This document shows positions 1 through 6,176 of a stretch of DNA of 64,000 bases, one piece after another. The stretch spans positions 434,001 to 498,000 of the forward strand of contig NZ_RMBX01000002.1 of assembly GCF_003807585.1 (NCBI RefSeq), read 5' to 3'. Under the pieces are notes generated by a model. That model ran no database searches. It saw only the letters and a list, made by a program, of their open reading frames with translations, and was not told where the DNA came from. Both the position numbers and the translations under genes were made by a program. This DNA is from Chitinophaga barathri. GTDB lineage: Bacteria > Bacteroidota > Bacteroidia > Chitinophagales > Chitinophagaceae. The first letter of the stretch is position 1. Each line of letters starts with the position of its first letter.

Positions 1-246
1 CACCAGGTCTTTCCCGAAGAGGTCTCCGCAGGAAAACTCCTTCTGCACCAGCGTTACGTTGTTATATCCTTCGGTGATACCCGCCATTTCGGGGGCAAAC
101 CAGGTGGCTACAACGGTTACGCGGGCTGCCGGGCAGTTTTGCAGGATGGCCGATACTTTCTCGCAGCCTACGTTCCCGGCGCCTACTACCAGCACCTGGA
201 GCTGATCCAGCTTAAAGAAAACGGGAAAAAGGTGATTTTGCTCCAT
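1..246 (-). CDS. Precorrin-2 dehydrogenase / sirohydrochlorin ferrochelatase, N-terminal part (cut by window edge)
   Basis: This is the first 82 residues of a protein that runs off the left edge. It starts at the ATG at 246-244, and a nucleotide-binding Rossmann glycine motif (VVGAGNVGCEK, about residues 20-30) follows a short N-terminal strand. That arrangement is typical of the Met8/CysG-N family, which oxidises precorrin-2 to sirohydrochlorin with NAD+ and inserts iron to make siroheme. The start codon lies two bases after the stop of the SUMT gene upstream, so the two are co-transcribed and probably translationally coupled. With the sulfite reductase gene they form a siroheme-making and siroheme-using unit. 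The catalytic Asp region and the C-terminal domain are outside the window. The assignment rests on the motif and on the neighbours. Confidence 0.85.
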   Translation of the reverse strand, partial: MEQNHLFPVFFKLDQLQVLVVGAGNVGCEKVSAILQNCPAARVTVVATWFAPEMAGITEGYNNVTLVQKEFSCGDLFGKDLV

Positions 247-248
247 GA

Positions 249-1025
249 TCAAACGGCTAATTTGTAATTGTCGGCCAGTTTGGTCTGCAGTTCCTGGAAT
301 GCTTCGTGGAACCGTACCACCTCGCCTATCACGATGATCGCGGGATTTTTCAGCCCTTGTTCCTCCGCAAATACGGGAAGGTCCTGCGCCACGCCCACGC
401 CTATTTTCTGGGTAGGCAGGGTGCCGTTCTGAATGATGGCTGCGGGCACCTGGCCTTTGCCGAGCTGGGCATAAATATCCGCGATCTCCTGCAATTTACT
501 CATTCCCATGAGGATTACCACGGTGGTATCCGCCTGGATAGCGAATTCCAGGTCGCGGGACAGCTTGCCGTCCTGCGTGGTGCCGGTGATCACCCAAAAC
601 CCCTCGCTCACGTTCCTTGCGGTGACGGGTATTTTGTTCACGCCGGGTACGGAAATGGCGCTGCTGATGCCGGGGATCACTTCCGTTTCGATGCCGTACT
701 GCTGAGCTGCCGCCAGCTCTTCCTGGCCGCGGCCGAATACGAAAGAGTCTCCGCCTTTCAGGCGTACCACGCTGCCGTAGGTGAGGGCATATTTCACGAT
801 CATGCGGTTGATCTCCGCCTGGGTATACACGTGCATGCCTGCGCGCTTTCCTACAAAGCGTTTCAGGCAGTTCTGCGGTGCATGGTCAAGGAGCTCGTTG
901 TTAGACAGGGCGTCATACAGTATCACGCGGGCTTGCTGGATCGCTTTCAGTCCTTTTACGGTGATCAGTTCCGGGTCTCCGGGTCCAGCTCCTACCAGCG
1001 TCACTTTGGGTTGTTGTGTTTGCAT
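249..1025 (-). CDS. cobA: Uroporphyrinogen-III C-methyltransferase (SUMT)
   Basis: This is a 258-residue cytoplasmic enzyme that transfers two methyl groups from S-adenosylmethionine to uroporphyrinogen III, giving precorrin-2, the branch point to siroheme. Visible family signatures are the N-terminal VGAGPGDPELITVKG motif (residues 11-25), the YDAL segment, the RLKGGDSFVFGRG motif (around residue 88), the PGISSA motif and the C-terminal NPAIIVIGEVV segment. The length matches single-domain SUMTs. It sits between the sulfite reductase gene (27 bp upstream) and the siroheme dehydrogenase/chelatase gene (2 bp downstream). The three therefore read as one operon that supplies siroheme to the reductase. 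The gene is an isolated methyltransferase domain, not the fused CysG of enterobacteria. Nothing about it looks unusual. Confidence 0.95.
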   Translation of the reverse strand: MQTQQPKVTLVGAGPGDPELITVKGLKAIQQARVILYDALSNNELLDHAPQNCLKRFVGKRAGMHVYTQAEINRMIVKYALTYGSVVRLKGGDSFVFGRGQEELAAAQQYGIETEVIPGISSAISVPGVNKIPVTARNVSEGFWVITGTTQDGKLSRDLEFAIQADTTVVILMGMSKLQEIADIYAQLGKGQVPAAIIQNGTLPTQKIGVGVAQDLPVFAEEQGLKNPAIIVIGEVVRFHEAFQELQTKLADNYKLAV

Positions 1026-1052
1026 GATCGTACAATTTTTATGGTTGGTATA

Positions 1053-3173
1053 TCAGGCGTTCGCGTTTGCCGTCTGCTTCTCCGTGCGGTATTGCTGCGC
1101 TTTGTCGTAGAAGGCTTTTGCCTGTTGGTAATATTGTTTGGCGAAGCTCTCGGTAGGCTCGTGCTGGTTGATCTGCAGCACAAGGCTCTTAAAGCTTTCG
1201 GCCGGTACTTTGAATTTGCCGGTTTCCACGAAATGTTTGTCGAAATCGTTCATGATGCCATGCTGTGTGTTACAGTTCACGTTTTCGTCCAGCAGGATGC
1301 TTTTCGCGGTCTGGATGAGGCAGGCGTAGGAATGGTAAATACCATCGGCCCATGAATTGTTCGCAAAGCTCTGCGCGGCCCATTCCAGTTTTTCTTCCGC
1401 TTCAAACAGCAGGGTGGCAATCAGGTCGATCATTACGCCGGCACATTCGCCCACGCCGATCGCCGTGCTGAACCCTTCCGCCTGGCCCCAGTCGATGAAA
1501 TCACCGTCCTTGAGGCTGGTGAGGTCCGCGAGCGGTTTCAGCAGTTCGTAGAAATATTTTTCACCGTTACGGTCGTAATAGTCGTTGAACAGTTCTTTGT
1601 CCTTTGCATTGGCTTCGTAGTTGTGCAGCAGGGTGCGCAGTACGTCAGGACCACGACGGCTGGGCACTTTCAGTACCTTGTCTGAGATCCTTCCCGCACC
1701 GTCCGTGAGCACACCGCCGCCGAGCAGTACCTGCAATGCAGGCAGTACTTTACCGCCGCTTTTCAGGGAGGAGCCGTGGAAACCGATGTGGGCAAGACCG
1801 TGCTGGCCGCAGGAGTTCATACAGCCGCTGATCTTTATTTTGATATCGTTGTTGTAGATCAGGTCCGGGAATTCTTCGTGGATCACCCGTTCCAGTTCCG
1901 CGGCGATGCCGGTGCTGCTGGAGATGCCAAGGTTACAGGTATCTGTGCCGGGGCATGCGGTGATGTCCGCCACGCTGTCAAAACCCGCCGCCTTAAATCC
2001 TGCTTCTTCCAGCAGGGAGAAGATATAAGGCAGGTTCTCTTCGCGCACAAATTTCAGCAGCAGGCCCTGGTTCACGGTCACGCGTATATCATCGGCCACT
2101 ACCGGGCGGAGTTTTTCAACCAGCGCGCGGGAAGTGTGGGATTTGATATCACCCAGCGGTACGCGGATGTAAGCGCCGAAATAACCTTCCTGTTTCTGTT
2201 CAAAGGTGTTGGTCTTTTTCCAGGCTTCAAACTGCTTCTGGTCCTGGATGGTGAAAGCGGGAGCGGTGAAACCGTCCGCCGGCACTACGTCCGCGGGCCA
2301 TGCAGCATAATCTATGGCTACTGTTTTGGATTTGATGGCTTTGTATTCCTCTTTTACCAAACGCTCAAATTCTTCCATACCGATCTTCTGGATGAGGAAT
2401 TTGATACGCGCCTTGTGACGGCTGGATCTTTCGCCATGACGGTCGAACACCCGGAGCACGCTTTCGATGTAAGGGATCAGCTGATCCGCTTCCAGGAATT
2501 CGAAGGCCGTTTTGGCGAGGTAAGGCTGGGCGCCGAGGCCACCGCCTACCAGTACTTTAAAACCACGCACTTCCTTGCCGTCCACGATGCGGATCTTGGG
2601 GATCACGCCGAGGTCGTGCATGAAGGTGAGGGCGGTATCTTTTTCGCTGGAGGAGAAGGCCATTTTGAATTTACGGCCCATGTCCTGGCAGATGGGGTTG
2701 CGGAGGAAATAACGGAAGGTGGCATCCGCGTAAGGCGTGATGTCAAATGGTTCTTCCGGGTCAATACCTGCTTTATCAGAAGCGGTGATATTACGGACGG
2801 TGTTGCCGCAGGCTTCGCGAAGCGTGATATCGTCCAGTTCCAGTTTGGCCCACAGCTCGGGCGTTCTGTCCAGCGACACAAAATGTATCTGGATATCCTG
2901 CCGGGTGGTGAGGTGAAGGTTACCGGTGGAATATTCGTCTGAAATGTCTGCAATGCGGTTCCATTGCTGAAGGGTCATTTTGCCGTACGGCAATTTGATG
3001 CGGACCATTTGCACACCCTGCTGGCGCTGACCGTATACGCCGCGCGCAAGGCGGAGGCTGCGGAATTTCTCGTCGGACATTTTGCCCTCGCGAAACAGCC
3101 TGATCTTTTGTTCCAGTTCAATAATGTCCCGTTCTACGATCGGATTTTCCAGTTCGGTTCTGAAACTTTGCAT
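1053..3173 (-). CDS. Siroheme-dependent sulfite/nitrite reductase with extra C-terminal helical domain
   Basis: This 706-residue assimilatory reductase catalyses a six-electron reduction of sulfite to sulfide (or nitrite to ammonia) at a coupled siroheme and 4Fe-4S centre. The four cluster ligands are visible as Cys407-X5-Cys413 and Cys451-X3-Cys455, in the contexts TACPGTDTCNLG and SGCMNSCGQHG. Two ferredoxin-like half domains (LTTRQDIQIHF near residue 88 and the repeat near residue 365) give the usual pseudo-twofold layout. Beyond residue 560 there is an alpha-helical extension of about 140 residues that is not part of the reductase core and resembles the HEPN-like tail of many Bacteroidota homologues. 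Sulfite is the likelier substrate because the leader upstream contains a Cys-Cys peptide ORF. The operon continues into cobA and the siroheme synthase gene. Sulfite versus nitrite cannot be decided from sequence alone. Confidence 0.9.
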   Translation of the reverse strand: MQSFRTELENPIVERDIIELEQKIRLFREGKMSDEKFRSLRLARGVYGQRQQGVQMVRIKLPYGKMTLQQWNRIADISDEYSTGNLHLTTRQDIQIHFVSLDRTPELWAKLELDDITLREACGNTVRNITASDKAGIDPEEPFDITPYADATFRYFLRNPICQDMGRKFKMAFSSSEKDTALTFMHDLGVIPKIRIVDGKEVRGFKVLVGGGLGAQPYLAKTAFEFLEADQLIPYIESVLRVFDRHGERSSRHKARIKFLIQKIGMEEFERLVKEEYKAIKSKTVAIDYAAWPADVVPADGFTAPAFTIQDQKQFEAWKKTNTFEQKQEGYFGAYIRVPLGDIKSHTSRALVEKLRPVVADDIRVTVNQGLLLKFVREENLPYIFSLLEEAGFKAAGFDSVADITACPGTDTCNLGISSSTGIAAELERVIHEEFPDLIYNNDIKIKISGCMNSCGQHGLAHIGFHGSSLKSGGKVLPALQVLLGGGVLTDGAGRISDKVLKVPSRRGPDVLRTLLHNYEANAKDKELFNDYYDRNGEKYFYELLKPLADLTSLKDGDFIDWGQAEGFSTAIGVGECAGVMIDLIATLLFEAEEKLEWAAQSFANNSWADGIYHSYACLIQTAKSILLDENVNCNTQHGIMNDFDKHFVETGKFKVPAESFKSLVLQINQHEPTESFAKQYYQQAKAFYDKAQQYRTEKQTANANA

Positions 3174-3228
3174 GATAATTGAATTGCTCGTTATTTAATG
3201 GTATTCATCCCGTTAATATTTGTCTTCT

Positions 3229-3286
3229 TATAGGCCGGATGGAACCTTTTTGGTTTCATAACTACTACTTCCGGCACAGGCCTATA
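3229..3286 (-). promoter_or_regulatory. Inverted repeat with alternative pairings in the sulfite reductase leader
   Basis: An 8-bp perfect inverted repeat (TATAGGCC at 3286-3279 on the minus strand and GGCCTATA at 3236-3229) encloses 42 nt. The 3' arm can instead pair as a shorter stem, TCCGGC with GCCGGA (3234-3239 against 3270-3275), so two mutually exclusive folds exist. It lies directly after the T-tract of the upstream terminator and 56 nt before the reductase start codon. This fits a second element of the leader, for instance an anti-terminator or a ribosome-access switch. Ligand and function are not known. Confidence 0.45.
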
Positions 3287-3320
3287 ATATAAACAAAGCC
3301 CCCGTTTGCATATCGGAGGC
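3285..3320 (-). terminator. Intrinsic terminator in the leader of the sulfite reductase operon (attenuator candidate)
   Basis: On the minus strand a 7-bp stem (GCCTCCG at 3320-3314 with CGGGGGC at 3304-3298, one G-T pair) with a 9-nt loop is followed by the U-rich tract TTTGTTTATATT. It stands between the Cys-Cys leader ORF (which ends at 3369) and the reductase start at 3173. In that position it can only end transcription before the structural genes, the arrangement expected of transcription attenuation. Confidence 0.6.
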
Positions 3321-3368
3321 TGTCGTTGTATGATTCTGAATTCAGATAATTCATATGTAGATTCCTCC

Positions 3369-3410
3369 TCAGTCCGTTGAGACTGACCAACAGCACATGC
3401 GCATATTCAT
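3369..3410 (-). CDS. Putative 13-residue Cys-Cys leader peptide (attenuation ORF)
   Basis: A 14-codon ORF starts at the ATG at 3410 and ends at a TGA at 3369. It reads MNMRMCCWSVSTD, with consecutive Cys codons at positions 6-7 followed by Trp. It begins about 44 nt after the predicted transcription start of the promoter at 3461-3492 and precedes a terminator hairpin (3298-3320) and a switch-like inverted repeat. The downstream operon makes sulfide for cysteine synthesis, so ribosome stalling at the Cys pair when charged Cys-tRNA is scarce is a plausible sensor. Cysteine-rich leader peptides controlling sulfur genes are known from mycobacteria. I do not know a described equivalent in Bacteroidota. 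The peptide has not been shown to be translated; the evidence is its position, composition and surroundings. Confidence 0.6.
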   Translation of the reverse strand: MNMRMCCWSVSTD

Positions 3411-3460
3411 TCTTACTGATACTGTATTGCCCATTTTCCTATAGAATTTGTAGAGTAATA

Positions 3461-3492
3461 CAAAGGTATAGGTCCGGGTCGTAAACACAAAA
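3461..3492 (-). promoter_or_regulatory. Bacteroidota-type promoter of the sulfite reductase operon
   Basis: The -7 element TACCTTTG (complement of 3461-3468) matches the TAnnTTTG consensus exactly. A TTTTG -33 element (complement of 3488-3492) lies 19 bp upstream. The expected transcription start is near 3454, giving a leader of about 280 nt before the reductase ATG at 3173. The short Cys-Cys ORF begins about 44 nt into this leader. Confidence 0.7.
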
Positions 3493-3673
3493 CTTTTTTT
3501 GATAAAAAACGGGGTTGAATTTTAGAAAATATCTAATAAGTAAGCCCGGGGCAGGCGGAAAGCCGTTTGGCTGCTGATGGGGCGCAGCTCCGGGGAAATG
3601 GCTCATCAGTAGCCAGGGGAGGCGGGCCCGGCTGTAAATGGGCAGCCGGAATGGCATTTCTCCTTCAACTTCG

Positions 3674-3681
3674 TACCTTTG
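3674..3681 (+). promoter_or_regulatory. -7 promoter element of the HAD phosphatase gene
   Basis: TACCTTTG matches TAnnTTTG exactly and lies 20 bp before the ATG at 3701, so the 5' untranslated region would be only about 12 nt. No good TTTG -33 element is visible at the usual distance. It also supports the shorter start at 3701, because the longer reading begins upstream of the promoter. Confidence 0.5.
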
Positions 3682-3700
3682 CGGCGCAAAAAGTACAATA

Positions 3701-4360
3701 ATGATCAATACGGTGATATTTGACATGGACGGCCTGCTGGTGGATTCCGAGCCTCTCTGGGGCGTCGCTATGCGGGAGGTGTTTTCAACGGTAGGCGTTT
3801 CCCTCTCCCCCGAACTGACCCACTTAACTACGGGCCTGAGAACCAAGGAAGTAGTGAGCTACTGGCATAATTATTTCAAATGGAACAGCAAAAGCGCCGA
3901 ACAGGTCACCACCGAGATCATCGACAGCGTAACCCATAAGATACTGCATGAGGGCCAGGGCATGGAAGGCCTCCATTATATCCTGGATTTTTTCCGCAGC
4001 CGCGGCTTCGGCATCGGCCTGGCCTCCTCCTCTCCCATGAGCCTTATCCAGTCCGTGCTCAGCCACCTGGATATCCGCTCTTCGTTCGACGCGGTGGTTT
4101 CCGCCGAATTTGAGCCGTACGGCAAGCCCCACCCCGCCGTTTACCTCGCCTGCGCGGGAGAGCTGAACGCCAATCCCCTGAACTGCCTTGCATTTGAAGA
4201 CTCCGTAACGGGCATGATAGCCGCCAAAGCCGCCCGCATGAAGGTGGTAGTGGTGCCTGAAGCGCATAAAAGAACCGAACCGAAGTTTGTACTGGCCGAT
4301 ATGAAACTGGACTCCCTGCTGCAATTCGGGGATGAACAGCTGGAACTGCTGCGCAAATAA
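3701..4360 (+). CDS. HAD-superfamily phosphatase of the beta-phosphoglucomutase/hexitol-phosphatase type
   Basis: This is a 219-residue cytoplasmic hydrolase. The HAD motif I nucleophile signature FDMDGLLVDSEP is at residues 7-18, motif II is the LASSSP segment near residue 108, and the C-terminal KPHPAVYLACAGEL and FEDSVTGMIAA segments give motifs III and IV. The cap is the small helical C1 type of beta-phosphoglucomutases and 2-deoxyglucose-6-phosphatases (YniC-like). Such enzymes act on sugar phosphates; the exact substrate cannot be read from sequence. The frame is open 21 codons further upstream, but the start at 3701 places the HAD motif at the usual distance from the N-terminus and lies just after a TAnnTTTG promoter element. 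It is followed by a periodic repeat array and is not obviously part of an operon. Confidence 0.85.
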   Translation: MINTVIFDMDGLLVDSEPLWGVAMREVFSTVGVSLSPELTHLTTGLRTKEVVSYWHNYFKWNSKSAEQVTTEIIDSVTHKILHEGQGMEGLHYILDFFRSRGFGIGLASSSPMSLIQSVLSHLDIRSSFDAVVSAEFEPYGKPHPAVYLACAGELNANPLNCLAFEDSVTGMIAAKAARMKVVVVPEAHKRTEPKFVLADMKLDSLLQFGDEQLELLRK

Positions 4361-4388
4361 CCCTTTCCCAACGGTGATATCGCCGTTA

Positions 4389-4566
4389 GAACGCTTTTAC
4401 TCCGCTGTTACATCACTAATACACGGCCGTTGCAGGCCGGTTACAGGCCGGTATGGGGCCGGTATAACGCCAATTAGAGGCCAGTATGAGCAGGTCCGGA
4501 ACAGGTTTAAAAGCGGCCTAAGGCCAAACAACGACCGTGCAACCGATCTCATAACAGGATACCCGG
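4389..4566. repeat. Degenerate array with an 11-bp (22-bp) period, locus 1
   Basis: Cut every 11 bp from 4390, the sequence shows aligned units: AACGCTTTTAC, TCCGCTGTTAC, ATCACTAATAC, ACGGCCGTTGC, AGGCCGGTTAC, AGGCCGGTATG, GGGCCGGTATA, ACGCCAATTAG, AGGCCAGTATG. C in column 5, GT in columns 7-8 and AC in columns 10-11 recur. The phase becomes weak after about 4500. The first unit is identical to three units of the second array at 33.5 kb, so the two loci belong to one family. It lies between the converging HAD and susD genes, upstream of the susCD terminator. There are no spacers, so this is not CRISPR. Function unknown. Confidence 0.6.
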
Positions 4567-4569
4567 TAT

Positions 4570-4602
4570 AAAAAACGGCAGGAACCTTCGCTCCTGCCGT
4601 TT
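4570..4602 (-). terminator. Intrinsic terminator of the first susCD operon
   Basis: An 11-bp perfect stem (AAACGGCAGGA at 4573-4583 with TCCTGCCGTTT at 4592-4602) with an 8-nt loop is followed on the minus strand by six T residues. It lies 25 bp past the stop of the SusD-like gene. Confidence 0.85.
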
Positions 4603-4626
4603 GTCTATCAATAGTTAACATGTCTG

Positions 4627-6162
4627 CTACTTATTCCACCACACTTTCGTGTCCAGCCGGTCGTTGCCCTGCGCGGCTACAGCGGCCTGGTAGTTGTCCC
4701 TGTTCACGGTCTGCTCTTTCTGCGGATAATACACCCTGGCAGGAATGGCGGTGCCGGTGATGGGAATGAATTGCTGGTTTTCCGGGGCACCGGGGGCGCC
4801 GGGCCATACCACGTCACCGGCTTTCACCAGGAAGCGGGGATAACCCGTTCTGCGGATCTCAGCCCAGGCTTCGTTGCCCTGCATATACAGCGCAAGATAT
4901 TTCTGGGACAGTACGGTCTCCTGCGTGGCCGCCGGCAGCAGGGCCAGGTATGCGGTCACAGCAACAGGGTCCGCACCCCATTTTTCGAAAGATGCCTGTA
5001 CGCCTTTTACATAATCCGCCTGGTTCCAGTTACGGTATTCGGACAGCAGGAAATTCACTTCCGCATATTCCAGCAGCACTTCCGTGTAATCGGCGGCATT
5101 TACGAGCGTACCGGGCAGGCTGATATCTTCCGCTTTCAGGATAGACGCCACCGTTGCGTTCAGGCCGTAAGGCTGGCCGAGGTATTCGTTGTTTTTGTTC
5201 ACCCGCGCATACACTCTTAAACGGGGGTCCGGCGCGGCAAAGGGGCCTGCCTGGCCTTTCAGCACATTGATCAGGATGTGGGACACGGAGAAGTCGCGGC
5301 GGTTTTCCGTCACGGTGATGCGGTACAGCGGCGCTTCGTTCGGCGCTTTGGCTTCGTATTTCAGCGTGGCGTTTTCCGTGTTGTTTTGGATCAGGCCGCC
5401 CGCAATCGCTTCCTGGATATGGGTTTCAGCCAGCTGCGGCAGTTTGGCGCGGACGCGGATGGCGGCGCGCAGCCTCAGCGAGTTGGCAAAACGTTTCCAG
5501 AGATCGGGCCTGCCTTTGTAAATACCATCGTAGTTGCCGAAAGTATTGGCGTTCACATCCAGCTGAGCGGCCGCTTCCTTCAGTTCCTTCAGGATGTCCG
5601 TATAGATCTTCTGCTGCGAAGCGTATTTCGGTTTCACGATGGCAGGGTTCAGCTTCAGTGCCTGGAAGTCCGGATCGTCGCTGCCGTAGGAGCTGTAGGG
5701 AATATCCCCGAAAGCATCCGTGAGGGAAATGAACGCGTAGGATTTCAGGATACGCGCGATCGCGATCTGGTTTTCGTTCGGGCCTACGTTCGCCGTTACT
5801 TTCACTTTGGTGAGCGGGTCCGTGTTCAGGCGGATGATCTGTTCCAGGTTGTTCAACGCTTTGTAGGCATTGTCCCAGTAAGCATCTGAATTCGCTCTGG
5901 GCAGGTCGTACCGGCTTTCGTTCGTATACTGGTTCTGTGAAAAGTACTGGGCAAAAAGCATGCTCCCCCTGAAGTTACCGACTGAGCCGCGGAGGTTGTC
6001 CAGCAGCTGTTTCTGCGCCTGGGAAAGAATGGTGGTGGTGGGCACATCGGAAGGCCTGTTGGGGTCCTTGTTGATGTCCTCGAACTTATCGTCGCTGCAG
6101 GCGGCCAGGAACAGTAAAGCTCCAAGCGCCAGCGTATATATTTTAGAAAGTTGTTGTTTCAT
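4627..6162 (-). CDS. SusD/RagB-like outer-membrane nutrient-binding lipoprotein (SusD-like_2 type)
   Basis: This is a 511-residue lipoprotein. The signal peptide ends in the lipobox LAAC (Cys22), followed by an acidic SDDKFEDI stretch of the kind used for surface export in Bacteroidota. The mature start (EDINKDPNRPSDVP) and the absence of the classic CKKYL opening place it in the SusD-like_2 group. SusD-family proteins sit as lids on SusC transporters and help capture glycans, peptides or other ligands. The gene starts 14 bp after the SusC stop, so the pair is co-transcribed. No glycoside hydrolase, sulfatase or regulator lies next to the pair, so the substrate cannot be guessed. An orphan SusCD pair of this type is common in the family. 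Confidence 0.9.
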   Translation of the reverse strand: MKQQLSKIYTLALGALLFLAACSDDKFEDINKDPNRPSDVPTTTILSQAQKQLLDNLRGSVGNFRGSMLFAQYFSQNQYTNESRYDLPRANSDAYWDNAYKALNNLEQIIRLNTDPLTKVKVTANVGPNENQIAIARILKSYAFISLTDAFGDIPYSSYGSDDPDFQALKLNPAIVKPKYASQQKIYTDILKELKEAAAQLDVNANTFGNYDGIYKGRPDLWKRFANSLRLRAAIRVRAKLPQLAETHIQEAIAGGLIQNNTENATLKYEAKAPNEAPLYRITVTENRRDFSVSHILINVLKGQAGPFAAPDPRLRVYARVNKNNEYLGQPYGLNATVASILKAEDISLPGTLVNAADYTEVLLEYAEVNFLLSEYRNWNQADYVKGVQASFEKWGADPVAVTAYLALLPAATQETVLSQKYLALYMQGNEAWAEIRRTGYPRFLVKAGDVVWPGAPGAPENQQFIPITGTAIPARVYYPQKEQTVNRDNYQAAVAAQGNDRLDTKVWWNK

Positions 6163-6176
6163 GGTCGTTCAGTTTA

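Noticed and set aside
3181..3454. Known SAM or cobalamin riboswitch upstream of the sulfite reductase
   Set aside because: I see no SAM-I kink-turn or SAM-II core, and no cobalamin box. The short Cys-Cys ORF and the terminator explain the leader better.
3439..3846. 135-codon minus-strand frame over the HAD gene start
   Set aside because: It overlaps two promoters and the HAD coding start, and its composition is that of a shadow frame.
4389..4566. Small genes encoded in the periodic arrays (both loci)
   Set aside because: Open frames occur in several frames at once because of the period of 11, with no start context, no codon bias and composition unlike neighbouring proteins.
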